NCBI GenBank assembly: GCA_023425025.1
Contig: JAFADG010000044.1
Span: forward strand, 186,001 to 250,000
DNA length: 64,000 nucleotides
Reading direction: 5' to 3'
From: Bacillota bacterium
GTDB lineage: Bacteria; Bacillota; Clostridia; Christensenellales; Aristaeellaceae
Shown: positions 38,751 through 48,192 of the stretch, in pieces
Position numbering within the stretch: position 1 is the stretch's first letter
How the letters are laid out: the number at the start of each line of letters is the position of its first letter
Translations under genes and position numbers: made by a program
The notes under the pieces: generated by a model
Seen by the model: the letters and a program-made list of their open reading frames with translations, nothing else
Database searches by the model: none
Told to the model about the DNA's origin: nothing

Positions 38751-40751
38751 ATGGCGCAAACGTATGACGCTGGCAATATACAGGTGTTGGAGGGGTTGGA
38801 CGCGGTGCGCATGCGGCCGGGCATGTACATCGGCTCCACCGGTCAAAGAGGGCTGCACCACCTTTTATGGGAGATCGTGGACAACGCCATGGACGAGGCT
38901 TCCAACAACTTCGCCACCGAGGTGGAGATCACGCTGCACAAGGATGGCTCCGCCAGCGTTTTTGACAATGGCCGGGGTATGCCGGTGGATATCCATCCCA
39001 CCATGCATGTGCCGGGCGTGGAGGTTATTTTTACCAAGCTGCACGCAGGCGGAAAATTCAACAATGAAAACTACAGCTATTCCGGGGGCCTGCACGGCGT
39101 GGGCGCCTCGGTGGTGAACGCGCTGTCCAAATGGGTGACAGTGGATGTTTACCGGGATTGGACCCATTACCGCATGGAGTTTGCCACTGAATTTGACATG
39201 TTAAAAGGCAAGTTGTTGGCCGGCCAGCCCAAAGGCGGCCTGCAAAAGATCGGCAACACCCGCAAGCGCGGCACAATTGTGCGCTTTTTGCCCGACGACG
39301 CCGTTTTTGAAGAGACGAAGTTCAACGGCGAGATCGTGGCACGGAGGCTTCGGGAACTGGCTTATTTGAACACCGGCATCCGCATTATCTTTAACGACGA
39401 GCGGCAAAAAGATGCCGCGCTTGCCCGGCAGGAGTTCCATTACGCCGGGGGCATTTCCGACTACGTCAAATACCTGAATGTAGACAAGACCGCGCTGCAT
39501 GATACGCCCATCATGCTGGATGGCAAGAAGGATGATACGGTGTGCCGCGTGGCGATCCAATATACCGACGGCTATACCGAAAGCATTTTTTCCTATGTGA
39601 ACAACATCCCCACCGCCGAGGGCGGCACCCATGAGACGGGCTTTCGCACCGCTTATACGAAAGCTTTCAATGATTATGCCCGCAAAATCGGCGCGCTCAA
39701 GGAAAAGGACAACAACCTGGCCGGCGAGGATTTCCGCGAGGGCATGACCGCCGTGATCATCTCCATGGTCAAAAACCCCCAGTTCGAGGGGCAGACAAAG
39801 GGCCGCCTGGGCAACACCGAGGTCCGGCCGGCGGTGGAGGCCATCATCGCCCAGAAGTTGTCTGAATTCCTGGAAGATTTGAAAAACCAGGATCTTTGCC
39901 AGAAGATCGTGGAAAAGGCCATCCGTTCCGCCAAGGTGCGGGAGGCCACCCGCAAGGCCCAGTCCATGGCCCGTGCCAGAAACGAGCTGGAAGCCGCGCC
40001 GCTGGTGGGCAAGCTGTCAAGCTGCACCGGCCGCAAGCCCCAGGAAAACGAGCTGTTTATCGTGGAGGGCGATTCCGCCGGCGGCAGCGCCAAGCAGGGC
40101 CGGGACAGGCGCTTCCAGGCCATACTCCCCCTTCGCGGCAAGCCTCTCAACGCCGAAAAAAAACGGCTGGACCAGGTGCTGTCCAATGAGGAATTCCGCA
40201 CCATCATCACCGCGCTGGGGACAAGCATTGATGAAAGCTTTGATTTGGTCAACCTCAAATACCACAAGGTCATCATCCTCTCCGACGCCGACCAGGACGG
40301 CGCCCACATAAGGGCCATCCTGCTCACCTTCTTCTACCGCTACATGCGGGAGCTGGTGACGGAAGGGCATGTGTACATCGGCATGCCGCCGCTGTACAAA
40401 ATCCAAAAAGGAAACAACACGCAATATGTATACGATGACAGGGAACTGAAAAAAGTGCTGAAAAACGTGGGCAAGGGCTATACGCTGCAGCGCTATAAAG
40501 GCCTTGGGGAGATGAATCCCGAGCAGCTTTGGCAGACCACCATGGACCCGCAAAACCGCAAGCTGATGCAGGTCACCATCGAGGATGCCGCCCAGGCCGA
40601 CCGCGTCGTTACCATTTTGATGGGCGACAAGGTGGAGCCGCGCCGGGAATACATCACGCAGCATGCCAACTTCAACAAATCAGACGATTTCGTGCCGGTG
40701 TCGGCAGATGTTCAGGAAAAGGGGGGCGAACTAAAAGATGGCCGGCAATGA
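38751..40751 (+). CDS. parE: DNA topoisomerase IV subunit B (ParE/GyrB family)
   Basis: 666 residues. ATPase subunit of a type IIA topoisomerase. GHKL motifs: EIVDNAMDEAS, VFDNGRGMPVDIHP and YSGGLHGVGASVVNALS; the TOPRIM metal site shows in FIVEGDSAGGSAKQGRDRRF and LSDADQDGAHIRAI. The pairing with an A subunit overlapping by 14 bp and the absence of dnaA/recF nearby suggest topoisomerase IV rather than gyrase, but sequence alone does not settle this. AAGGAGTTTTGGC precedes the ATG. Confidence 0.9.
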   Translation: MAQTYDAGNIQVLEGLDAVRMRPGMYIGSTGQRGLHHLLWEIVDNAMDEASNNFATEVEITLHKDGSASVFDNGRGMPVDIHPTMHVPGVEVIFTKLHAGGKFNNENYSYSGGLHGVGASVVNALSKWVTVDVYRDWTHYRMEFATEFDMLKGKLLAGQPKGGLQKIGNTRKRGTIVRFLPDDAVFEETKFNGEIVARRLRELAYLNTGIRIIFNDERQKDAALARQEFHYAGGISDYVKYLNVDKTALHDTPIMLDGKKDDTVCRVAIQYTDGYTESIFSYVNNIPTAEGGTHETGFRTAYTKAFNDYARKIGALKEKDNNLAGEDFREGMTAVIISMVKNPQFEGQTKGRLGNTEVRPAVEAIIAQKLSEFLEDLKNQDLCQKIVEKAIRSAKVREATRKAQSMARARNELEAAPLVGKLSSCTGRKPQENELFIVEGDSAGGSAKQGRDRRFQAILPLRGKPLNAEKKRLDQVLSNEEFRTIITALGTSIDESFDLVNLKYHKVIILSDADQDGAHIRAILLTFFYRYMRELVTEGHVYIGMPPLYKIQKGNNTQYVYDDRELKKVLKNVGKGYTLQRYKGLGEMNPEQLWQTTMDPQNRKLMQVTIEDAAQADRVVTILMGDKVEPRREYITQHANFNKSDDFVPVSADVQEKGGELKDGRQ

Positions 40752-43203
40752 TAAAAACATCACCGTGCAGCCCCCGGAAATCATTCAACTGCCCATGGAA
40801 GAGGTCATGCATAATTCCATGCTCCCCTATGCGGAGTATGTTATTCTGGAGCGCGCCCTGCCAAGGGTGGAGGATGGCTTGAAGCCCGTGCAGCGGCGCA
40901 TTTTGTACACCATGAGCGAATTGAGCCTGACGCCTGACAAGCCCCACCGCAAATGCGCCCGCATCGTGGGCGACTGCCTGGGCAAATACCACCCCCATGG
41001 CGACACCTCGGTGTACGACGCCCTGGTGCGCATGGCCCAGCCCTTTTCCCTGATGGGTATGCTGGTGGACGGCCACGGCAATTTCGGCTCCATCGACGGT
41101 GACAGCGCGGCGGCCATGCGGTACACCGAGGCCCGTATGACCGGCCTTTCCATGCTGATGCTGCGGGATATCGAAAAGGATACCGTTCCCTTCCGCCTGA
41201 ACTTTGACGATACGTTAAAAGAGCCGGACATGCTGCCGGCCCGCTTCCCCAACCTCCTGGTCAACGGCGCCAGCGGCATTGCCGTTGGCCTGGCCACCAA
41301 CATTCCGCCCCACCATTTCGGCGAGGCAGTGAAGGCGGTCATCGCCCAAATCGACAAGCCGGGCATTACCACCAGGGAACTGATGCAGTACATCCCCGCC
41401 CCCGACTTCCCCACCGGCGGCGTGCTGCTTGACACCGATGAAATCGAAAAGGCCTACGAAACCGGCCGGGGCCGGCTGATCAACCGGGCCAAGGTCCATA
41501 TTGAAAACGGCCCCAGCGGCCGCAAGCTGATCGTCATCACCGAAATGCCCTACCAGGTGGCCAAGGCCGGCATGCTGGAAAAGATATTGAAGCTGTCGGA
41601 GGAGAAAAAAGCCGCGCTGGGCGGCATTTACGACATACGGGACGAAAGCGACCGCACCGGGCTTCGTGCCGTCATCGAACTGCGCAAGGATGTGGACCCG
41701 CAAAAGGTATTGAGTTACCTGTACAAATACTCCGACATGCAGGTGACCTTCGGTGTCAACATGGTGGCCATTGCCGAGGGCAAGCCCGTGCAAATGGGCC
41801 TCAAAGAGGTCATCGGCCACTTCATCCGCCATCAGAAGAATGTTGTCACCCGGCGCACCCAGTACGACCTGGATCAGGCCAAGGCCAGGGCCCATATCTT
41901 GGAAGGCCTGATGGTGGCCGTGGACAACCTGGACGAGGTCATCGCCCTGATCCGCGGCAGCAAAACCCCCAAGGAGGCCAAGCAAAAGCTGATGGACAGG
42001 TTTACCCTGTCCGACATTCAGGCCCAGGCCATATTGGACATGCGCCTGCAGCGCTTGACCAACCTGGAGATACTGGCGCTGCGCCGTGAGTATGAGGAGG
42101 TCAAGCGCCTGATTGATAAGCTGGAAGGCATTCTGGCCAGCGAGAAGAAGCTTCTGGGTGTTATCAAGGCGGAGCTTGGCGAAATGGCCGCCGAGCACAC
42201 CGAGCCCCGCCGGACGCAGCTTGTCAAGGAGGAAGAGCATGCCTCCGCCTCCGAAGAGGAAGAGGTTGTACCGGAAGAGGCGGTGGTCCTGTATACCTTC
42301 GGCGGGCAATTGAAGCGCATGTATCCGAAATTCTTTGAAAAGCTGCCGCCCCCCGATCCGCAGTCGGGTATTGTCGATATCCCCAAATTCCTGTTCAATA
42401 CCCTCACGGACCATACGCTTTTGTTCTTTACAGACAGGGGCAACTGTTATCCCCTGCCCGTCGGCAGCCTGCCGGAGGCCAACCGGCCCAAGGACCGGGG
42501 CGTGCTGCTGTCCGGCGTGCTGGCCGGGCTGGAGGATGGCGAAACCCTTTGCCAATTGCAATGCGTAAAGACAGCCAGCCTTATGAACGCACCCGATTAT
42601 CTGTTTATTACCGCCCAGGGCATGGTCAAGCGCACCGCCGCCTCGGAGTATGACGTGCGCAGGCAAAAGTTTGCCGCCATCAACCTGAAGGACGGCGACA
42701 GGCTGGTGAACGTTTTCCCCGCAGAAAGGGACCTGGACCTGCTGCTTGTAAGCCGCGGCGGCCAGTGTATACGCTTCACTCTGGAATCCGTGCCGCCCAT
42801 GGGCCGCGCCACCGGCGGCGTGAAGGGCATGCAGCTGGAGAATGGCGATGAGGTGCTCTTTGGCGGGCAGGTCGGCGCGAAAGACCAAATGGTGCTCTTC
42901 AGCGACCGCGGCAGCGCCAAACGCCTGTTGTCCATCGATTTTGAAGCCCAGGGCCGCAACGGCAAGGGCGTGCGGTGCTTTACCTTCAACAAAAACGGTT
43001 CCAACGGCACCTGCGTCGCCGGCTGCGCCCGCATAAACGCTCAAAATACCCCGCTGGTCATCACCCAGGCCCAGAGCGCCCCCAGCGCCATAGCGTCCGA
43101 CGAAATCGCGCTGCAGGCCAAGGCAGACAAGGGCAGGCCCTATGTCATGGCACTGATGGAGGATGTGGTGAGCGGCCTGATTCCCGGGGTCAAGCTGCCC
43201 TGA
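40738..43203 (+). CDS. parC: DNA topoisomerase IV subunit A (ParC/GyrA family)
   Basis: 821 residues. Breakage-reunion subunit with catalytic Tyr129 (AAMRYTEARM), the quinolone-region motif KYHPHGDTSVYDALVRMAQP and the coiled-coil gate. The C-terminal beta-pinwheel has irregular blades (VLLSGVLAGLEDGE, RAKGxR-like GRATGGVKGMQL) and lacks a clear full GyrA box (QRRGGKG), favouring ParC. It overlaps parE by 14 bp and has GGGGGG upstream of its ATG. Thr at the position of GyrA Ser83 is a common natural variant in Clostridia and not by itself proof of drug resistance. Confidence 0.9.
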   Translation: MAGNDKNITVQPPEIIQLPMEEVMHNSMLPYAEYVILERALPRVEDGLKPVQRRILYTMSELSLTPDKPHRKCARIVGDCLGKYHPHGDTSVYDALVRMAQPFSLMGMLVDGHGNFGSIDGDSAAAMRYTEARMTGLSMLMLRDIEKDTVPFRLNFDDTLKEPDMLPARFPNLLVNGASGIAVGLATNIPPHHFGEAVKAVIAQIDKPGITTRELMQYIPAPDFPTGGVLLDTDEIEKAYETGRGRLINRAKVHIENGPSGRKLIVITEMPYQVAKAGMLEKILKLSEEKKAALGGIYDIRDESDRTGLRAVIELRKDVDPQKVLSYLYKYSDMQVTFGVNMVAIAEGKPVQMGLKEVIGHFIRHQKNVVTRRTQYDLDQAKARAHILEGLMVAVDNLDEVIALIRGSKTPKEAKQKLMDRFTLSDIQAQAILDMRLQRLTNLEILALRREYEEVKRLIDKLEGILASEKKLLGVIKAELGEMAAEHTEPRRTQLVKEEEHASASEEEEVVPEEAVVLYTFGGQLKRMYPKFFEKLPPPDPQSGIVDIPKFLFNTLTDHTLLFFTDRGNCYPLPVGSLPEANRPKDRGVLLSGVLAGLEDGETLCQLQCVKTASLMNAPDYLFITAQGMVKRTAASEYDVRRQKFAAINLKDGDRLVNVFPAERDLDLLLVSRGGQCIRFTLESVPPMGRATGGVKGMQLENGDEVLFGGQVGAKDQMVLFSDRGSAKRLLSIDFEAQGRNGKGVRCFTFNKNGSNGTCVAGCARINAQNTPLVITQAQSAPSAIASDEIALQAKADKGRPYVMALMEDVVSGLIPGVKLP

Positions 43204-43284
43204 TCCCCCCTATTGCCGGCCGGTTTGCATCCTGCCGCACAGGTGCAGCGGGTGATCTGACAATTCCCTATATTTGTACCCACC

Positions 43285-43316
43285 ACCCCTGGCCCTAGGC
43301 CGGGGGTATTTCTGTT
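43285..43316 (+). terminator. Terminator of parE-parC
   Basis: Ten-pair stem ACCCCTGGCC / GGCCGGGGGT (one T-G pair) with a 3-base loop, followed by ATTTCTGTTTC, 82 bp past parC. Confidence 0.65.
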
Positions 43317-43420
43317 TCTTGCCCGAAATGGCATTTGTGTTTCGTTTTATATGATGTGGATGACAATGCATACCATCGGCTTAAACCGCATAGGGATAGG
43401 CAAAAGGTGGTGGCGAAAGC

Positions 43421-44338
43421 ATGAGCAACAAACCCATGCGCTTAAAACCAAAAGGATTGTTGTCCGGTATCCCGGAAGTCAAAAAGGACCAGGTGCGTAC
43501 CGGTATTTTGCAAAAGGCGGCTACCGCCGCAGGCAGGTTCTTCCGCGGTGTGGGAAAAGTCCTGCGCAGCCAGACGGCAAGCCAGCTGGCTCTTACCCTG
43601 TGCCTGGCCATGGTATCCGTACTGTATGCCAGCGGGCTGGGCGACCAGACCGTAACGGTGCTCAGCCACCGGCGCCAGCTGCCTGTCTACAGCGTATCCA
43701 GGGAAGACAAGGTGGTTGCCATCAGCTTTGACGCAGCATGGGGCGGCACACAAACCATTCCCCTTCTGGACATATTGGATAAATACGACGTGAAAACCAC
43801 CTTCTTCCTGGTTGGTTTCTGGGTGGATAAGTACCCCGAGCTGGTCAAGGAAATGGTCGCCCGGGGCCACGAGATCGGCAATCATTCCCAGAGCCATCCG
43901 CACATGAGCCAGCTGTCGGAGGAAAAAATTAGAGAAGAACTGCGGATAATGAGCGACAAGGTGGAAAGAATAACGGGTGTTCGCCCAACCCTGTTCCGTC
44001 CGCCTTATGGGGATTACAACGACAAAGTGGTCTTGACAAGCCGCGCGGCAGGGTATGAGGTGGTTCAGTGGAGCATCGACTCCCTGGATTGGAAAAACCG
44101 CGGCGTCGCAGATATTATCAAGCAATGCACCGCCAAGGTGCAAAACGGCGACATCGTGCTTTTCCATAATGACGCTCAATACGTACTGGACGCATTGCCG
44201 GATGTGATTGAGCATTACCAGGGGCTGGGCTACAAGATCATCCCGGTATCCCAAATTCTGTTAAGCGGCGAAACAACAATAGACGTGCAGGGGAAACAGC
44301 ATCCACTTAACACCCCCACCCCTGCGCCAGCGAGGTGA
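43421..44338 (+). CDS. Polysaccharide deacetylase, PdaB-like sporulation family
   Basis: 305 residues. An N-terminal basic tail, one membrane segment (ASQLALTLCLAMVSVLYA, about residues 53-70) and a NodB domain. Seen: ISFDAAWGG (Asp104; the second Asp of the usual TFDDG is absent, typical of the PdaB branch), metal ligands His155 and His159 in GNHSQSHPHM, RPPYGDYND and LFHNDAQY. PdaB-type proteins act late in sporulation or on cortex/wall glycans; activity of this branch is poorly defined. AAGGTGGTGGCGAAAGC precedes the ATG. Six bp separate it from the OB-fold gene. Confidence 0.88.
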   Translation: MSNKPMRLKPKGLLSGIPEVKKDQVRTGILQKAATAAGRFFRGVGKVLRSQTASQLALTLCLAMVSVLYASGLGDQTVTVLSHRRQLPVYSVSREDKVVAISFDAAWGGTQTIPLLDILDKYDVKTTFFLVGFWVDKYPELVKEMVARGHEIGNHSQSHPHMSQLSEEKIREELRIMSDKVERITGVRPTLFRPPYGDYNDKVVLTSRAAGYEVVQWSIDSLDWKNRGVADIIKQCTAKVQNGDIVLFHNDAQYVLDALPDVIEHYQGLGYKIIPVSQILLSGETTIDVQGKQHPLNTPTPAPAR

Positions 44339-44344
44339 ATTGCA

Positions 44345-45025
44345 ATGGAAGAAACGGGCAACCTGTTGCGTTTGGGCGGTACACTGACAACACAACCTGT
44401 CTATGGACATGAGGTATTTGCGGAACAGTTCTTTTATGCAACCCTGGCCGTGCCGCGCCTGTCGGGCGCGGAAGACCTGCTGCCCATTACCATCAGCGAG
44501 CGGCTGATGGAGAACAAGGCGTTGGGCCCCGGTTATCCCCTGTCCCTGGAAGGGCAGCTGCGCAGCTATAACAAGGTGGTGGAAGGCGCAGGCCGATTGC
44601 TGATCACAGGTTTTGTACAGCGGCTGCTTGCCCCCGAGGAGCTTACCAACCCCAACCAGGTGCAGCTGTACGGCGCGCTTTGCAAAGCGCCCTCCTACCG
44701 TACCACCCCCTTCGGCCGGGAAATCTGCGACCTGATGCTGGCCGTGAACCGCGCTTATGGAAAAAGCGATTACATCCCCTGCATTACCTGGGGCCGCACC
44801 GCGCGCTTTGCCAGCCATTTGTCGGTAGGCGACCATGTGCAGGTACAGGGCCGCTTCCAGAGCCGCGCTTATCAAAAACAGCTGGCCGACGGTACGATTT
44901 TGAACAAGACCGCCTATGAGGTATCCGTCGGCCGCCTGACGCTACTCAAGCAGGGGCGGCAGGAAGAAGAGGAGCTCCCCCTCCCTGACGGTATTGCCTA
45001 TCAAGCCTCGCAGGAACTGCTGTAG
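44345..45025 (+). CDS. Single-stranded DNA-binding-like protein with two OB folds
   Basis: 226 residues. The second half (NQVQLYGALCKAPSYRTTPF, ICDLMLAVNRAYGKSDYIPC, VGDHVQVQGRFQSRAYQK) is a clear SSB-type OB fold. The first half (GGTLTTQPVYGHEVFAEQFF, YPLSLEGQLRSYNK) looks like a second, diverged OB copy. No acidic C-terminal tip such as DDDIPF is present, so it is probably not the housekeeping SSB. Such tandem OB proteins occur in Clostridia; role unknown. It is cotranscribed with the deacetylase and followed by a terminator. Confidence 0.8.
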   Translation: MEETGNLLRLGGTLTTQPVYGHEVFAEQFFYATLAVPRLSGAEDLLPITISERLMENKALGPGYPLSLEGQLRSYNKVVEGAGRLLITGFVQRLLAPEELTNPNQVQLYGALCKAPSYRTTPFGREICDLMLAVNRAYGKSDYIPCITWGRTARFASHLSVGDHVQVQGRFQSRAYQKQLADGTILNKTAYEVSVGRLTLLKQGRQEEEELPLPDGIAYQASQELL

Positions 45026-45060
45026 CGCGATTTTGCGCTTTCCCACCAACCGATACCATG

Positions 45061-45093
45061 AAAGTCCGCGGCTGCTGCGCCGCGGGCTTTTCG
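45061..45093 (+). terminator. Terminator behind the OB-fold gene
   Basis: Twelve-pair stem AAAGTCCGCGGC / GCCGCGGGCTTT with a 6-base loop and a T/C-rich flank, 35 bp past the stop. Confidence 0.82.
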
Positions 45094-45238
45094 TTTTCCA
45101 CGCCGGCACGCGTCCATCCTGCGGTCAAGGGGAAAACGTGATTTTGTTTTATTCTATATCCGTTACATTGCCACAAGGATCATCCTCCTCCCGGAATCGA
45201 CAAAAAACGAAAAATATCTGCCAGAAAAGAAGTATTAC

Positions 45239-45265
45239 TAAACATTCTTTGACAAATGTACGATA
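45239..45265 (+). promoter_or_regulatory. SigD-type flagellar promoter for fliD operon
   Basis: TAAA (45239-45242), 16-bp spacer and TACGATAT match the SigD/FliA consensus TAAA-N15-GCCGATAT apart from spacing. It lies about 55 bp before the fliD start and shares CTAAAC and TTGACAAA with the flgM promoter. The rest of 45094-45238 holds nothing I can identify. Confidence 0.72.
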
Positions 45266-45320
45266 TATTCATTGTGAGCAAACGAGTCAAACGCCACGCG
45301 TGGCCAAGGAGGGATTAGAC

Positions 45321-47243
45321 TTGTCCGGTATCAATGCAACCAAACTGCGCCTTGCGGGCATGGCCTCCGGGCTGGATACCGAAGGCATCGTCAGGGACCT
45401 GATGGCCATCAGCAAGCTGAAGGTAGAAGGCGTAAAAAAGCAAAAGATGCTCCTGGAATGGAAGCAGGATGCTTACAAAGAGATCGCAAACAAGCTGAAC
45501 AGCTTTCAGAACAAGTACTTTGGCACCAATTCTTCCGGATCGCTGACGAGCGGATCTTTAAAGACGCTGGCTGCCACGTACAGTTCGCCCTATGTATCCG
45601 TTGTTGGCAGCAGCACCGCGGCGACCGGTTCCATGTACATCGCCGATATCGTCAGCCTGGCTTCCAGCGCCAAGCTGGAAGGAAAACAGGCCAGCGCAAA
45701 TCCGACCATCTCCATCAATACCGAGGCCTTGTCCGATCTTTCCGGCAAAAGCATAGCGGTCAATTTGGACGGCGTCAGCAAAACCATCACCTTTTCTGCC
45801 GGCACCTATGAAACGGCGGAGGATGTTCAGGCCGAGCTGGCCGCCAGGCTGAATGCCGCCTTCGGCTCAGGGAGAATCAGCATTACACAAAATGGGAATG
45901 AGCTGTCCCTTTCGGCGCAGAACTCCTCCCTTCGCATCAGCGTTCCCACAGACGGGCAAAGCAGTACCGCCGGCATCCTTGACTTTGTCAGCTACAGCAG
46001 CAACAAGGTTGATTTGAGCATGGGGCTCCGGCAGGCCGGCTTTGCAAGGGATGTCTTTGCTTCCCCCGAAGATAGTTCTCTTTCCTTCTCCATTAACGGC
46101 AAATCGTTTACTTTCAATAGTACGGTCGCCATGAGCGATATCATGCGGGTCGTCAATGCCAGTGATGCCGGCGTCACCATGAGCTACTCGTCGCTCACCG
46201 ATTCGTTCTCCATGGTATCCAAAACCACCGGCGCGGCGTCTGCCGTATCCGTACAGGATCAGCAGGGGTATTTAATGGATGCCCTGTTCAACGGCGGCAA
46301 ATATACGGCCGGAACGGATGCCATCGTGCGCATGAGCACCAACGGCTCCAAGGAAGAATCCGACCTGATCACCGTGCAGCGCAGCACCAATTCCTTTACC
46401 GCGAACGGCGCCACCATTACCCTCCTTGGCAAGGCTTCCGGCACGGCGTCGGAAAACATAGACATCAGCATGGAGTATGATACGAATGCGATGGTCGAAA
46501 AAATCAAAGCCTTTGTAGCTGACTATAACGATCTGCTGGGCTCCATCACCTTAAAAACCTCCGAGGAGCGCTTTCGGGATTACCTGCCGCTGTCTGATGA
46601 TGAAAAGGCGGAGCTCAGCGATACGGAGGCCGAGCTCTGGACGCAAAAAGCCAAGAGCGGCATCCTCAGAAACGACATCTACCTGAACAGCATTGCCAAC
46701 GAACTGAAAAGCAGCCTCTACACTGCTGTGAAAAAGCTTGGCGGCACGGATGAAACCATGGGCATACTGGCTCAAATCGGCATTACCACCGGCAATTATT
46801 CGGAAAAAGGTCAGCTTCACCTGGATGAGAACAAGCTGCGCGCCGCCTTAAGCTCCGATCCGGAAAAAACGATCGGCCTGCTCACGCAGCAAAGCTCGGT
46901 ATCCTATTCCCTGTACGCACCCCAAACCCAGCAGCAGAAGAGGTTTTCGGAGTTGGGCGTGTTTTCGCGGATAGGGGATGTCCTGAGCAAGAACCTGAAC
47001 ACGGTGGGAAAAAAAGGCGCGCTGATCACCCTGGTTGGCAGCCCCAACGGCAGCTATAAGGGGCAAACGGAATACAGTTCGCGCATCGCCAACCTTCAAA
47101 GCCGGATTGACACCATGAACGACCAGCTTACACGGCAGGAGGACCGGTATTGGAACCAGTTCACCGCCATGGAAACCGCGCTCTCCAAGTTGAATTCGCA
47201 GGCATCCTGGCTGGCCGGCATGCTGGGCCAGGGACAAAATTAA
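45321..47243 (+). CDS. fliD: Flagellar filament cap protein FliD (HAP2)
   Basis: 640 residues. Caps the growing filament and folds exported flagellin. N-terminal SGINATKLRLAGMASGLDTE and the GIVRDLMAISKLKVEGVKKQK segment, a long variable middle, then the conserved C-terminal coil (YSSRIANLQSRIDTMNDQLT, QFTAMETALSKLNSQASWL) identify it. I start at TTG 45321 because AAGGAGGGATTAGAC lies 8 bases before and the family begins here; the frame is open upstream but without homology. It heads the plus-strand operon with fliS. Confidence 0.94.
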   Translation: MSGINATKLRLAGMASGLDTEGIVRDLMAISKLKVEGVKKQKMLLEWKQDAYKEIANKLNSFQNKYFGTNSSGSLTSGSLKTLAATYSSPYVSVVGSSTAATGSMYIADIVSLASSAKLEGKQASANPTISINTEALSDLSGKSIAVNLDGVSKTITFSAGTYETAEDVQAELAARLNAAFGSGRISITQNGNELSLSAQNSSLRISVPTDGQSSTAGILDFVSYSSNKVDLSMGLRQAGFARDVFASPEDSSLSFSINGKSFTFNSTVAMSDIMRVVNASDAGVTMSYSSLTDSFSMVSKTTGAASAVSVQDQQGYLMDALFNGGKYTAGTDAIVRMSTNGSKEESDLITVQRSTNSFTANGATITLLGKASGTASENIDISMEYDTNAMVEKIKAFVADYNDLLGSITLKTSEERFRDYLPLSDDEKAELSDTEAELWTQKAKSGILRNDIYLNSIANELKSSLYTAVKKLGGTDETMGILAQIGITTGNYSEKGQLHLDENKLRAALSSDPEKTIGLLTQQSSVSYSLYAPQTQQQKRFSELGVFSRIGDVLSKNLNTVGKKGALITLVGSPNGSYKGQTEYSSRIANLQSRIDTMNDQLTRQEDRYWNQFTAMETALSKLNSQASWLAGMLGQGQN

Positions 47244-47259
47244 TGGGAGGTACCTGAAA

Positions 47260-47652
47260 ATGACAATGGCTGCGCAATACCAGAAATACCAGGCGCAATC
47301 GGTTGGCGTGCTGACGCCCGGGGAACAGATCGTTCTTTTGTTTGAGCATGCTGCCGTAAAATTGTCGCTGGCCATCACCTGCATCGAGCAAAAGGATATC
47401 AGCGGCGCCCACAACGCCATTATCCGCGTGCAGAATATTTATCAATTCCTGTCCGACCATCTGGACATGCGCATGGAGATATCGCAAAATCTCTTTTCCC
47501 TGTATCAGTTTATCTATGACGAACTGGTTCGGGCGAATTTAAAAAAGGATCCGGAAATCCTTCGGAAAATGCTGGTCATGACCCGCGATTTCAAGGATAC
47601 CTGGAAGCAGGCGGAGATAACGAGCCGCAGGCCTGGTGCGATTGCAAGATGA
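47260..47652 (+). CDS. fliS: Flagellin export chaperone FliS
   Basis: 130 residues, standard length. The YQKYQAQSVGVLTPGEQIVLLFE opening is split by family motifs (LTPGEQIVLLFEHAAVKL) and followed by helical LIRANLKKD-type DELVRANLKKDPEIL. FliS binds the C-terminal end of flagellin in the cytoplasm. GGGAGGTACCTGAAA precedes the ATG; its stop overlaps the next start (ATGA). Confidence 0.93.
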   Translation: MTMAAQYQKYQAQSVGVLTPGEQIVLLFEHAAVKLSLAITCIEQKDISGAHNAIIRVQNIYQFLSDHLDMRMEISQNLFSLYQFIYDELVRANLKKDPEILRKMLVMTRDFKDTWKQAEITSRRPGAIAR

Positions 47653-48152
47653 AACATCCGGATGAAGATATGCTTCTTCAAATCGAAGCGCTCCTCAACA
47701 AGCGGCTTGATTTGTTGAAGCAGTATCCTTCCCTCTCTGTTGAGGCGATGCAATTGCTCGAAAACAGGAACATATCGGGATTCGATATAAAGCTCGAGCA
47801 GCGAAGCGAATTGGCCAGCCAGGTAGATACGGTAAGCAATCATATTGCGTCACTGATTTCTCTGCTTTCGCATGGGAGCAGTATCGTTGTTGCCGGCATC
47901 GTATCCTCCGGTGACCAGACAACCGATTGCCCGCCTTGGACATCAGGCATTGCCCGCAGTATGGAGCGTACGCGCAAGCTGCTCCGCAACTGCGCGCTTT
48001 TTGATGCAAAGCTGATGTCCCATGCTCATGCGGTTCATGCCGACATTCAAGCCCAGCTCGCCGGCGTGCATGCACAAAAGAAGATTCAAAATGGCTATGC
48101 GGATCATCATGCCGTCTCCAGCGGCATGCACATTCATATAAGCACAAAGTAG
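47649..48152 (+). CDS. FliT/FlgN-like helical protein, unknown
   Basis: 167 residues, helical, with Gln/Leu/Arg-rich coils (MLLQIEALLNKRLDLLKQYP, DIKLEQRSELASQVDTVSNH) and a His-rich end (ADHHAVSSGMHIHI). It occupies the position that fliT has after fliS in many flagellar operons and has the coiled shape of FlgN/FliT chaperones, but sequence similarity is too weak to name it. Start coupled to fliS by a 4-bp overlap. A flagellar chaperone for FliD or another axial protein is inferred. Confidence 0.6.
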   Translation: MKHPDEDMLLQIEALLNKRLDLLKQYPSLSVEAMQLLENRNISGFDIKLEQRSELASQVDTVSNHIASLISLLSHGSSIVVAGIVSSGDQTTDCPPWTSGIARSMERTRKLLRNCALFDAKLMSHAHAVHADIQAQLAGVHAQKKIQNGYADHHAVSSGMHIHISTK

Positions 48153-48192
48153 CACCGGTCTTGTCATATGCGGAATGAAACCGGGGGAATGT

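Noticed and set aside
40990..41040. Thr at the GyrA Ser83 position as evidence of quinolone resistance
   Set aside because: Natural variant in many Clostridia; not informative alone.
41215..43044. 609-codon minus-strand frame opposite parC
   Set aside because: Antisense shadow of a strongly conserved gene; no start site signals.
45249..45254. TTGACA before fliD as a SigA -35 box
   Set aside because: No -10 at 16-18 bp; it lies in the spacer of the better SigD site.
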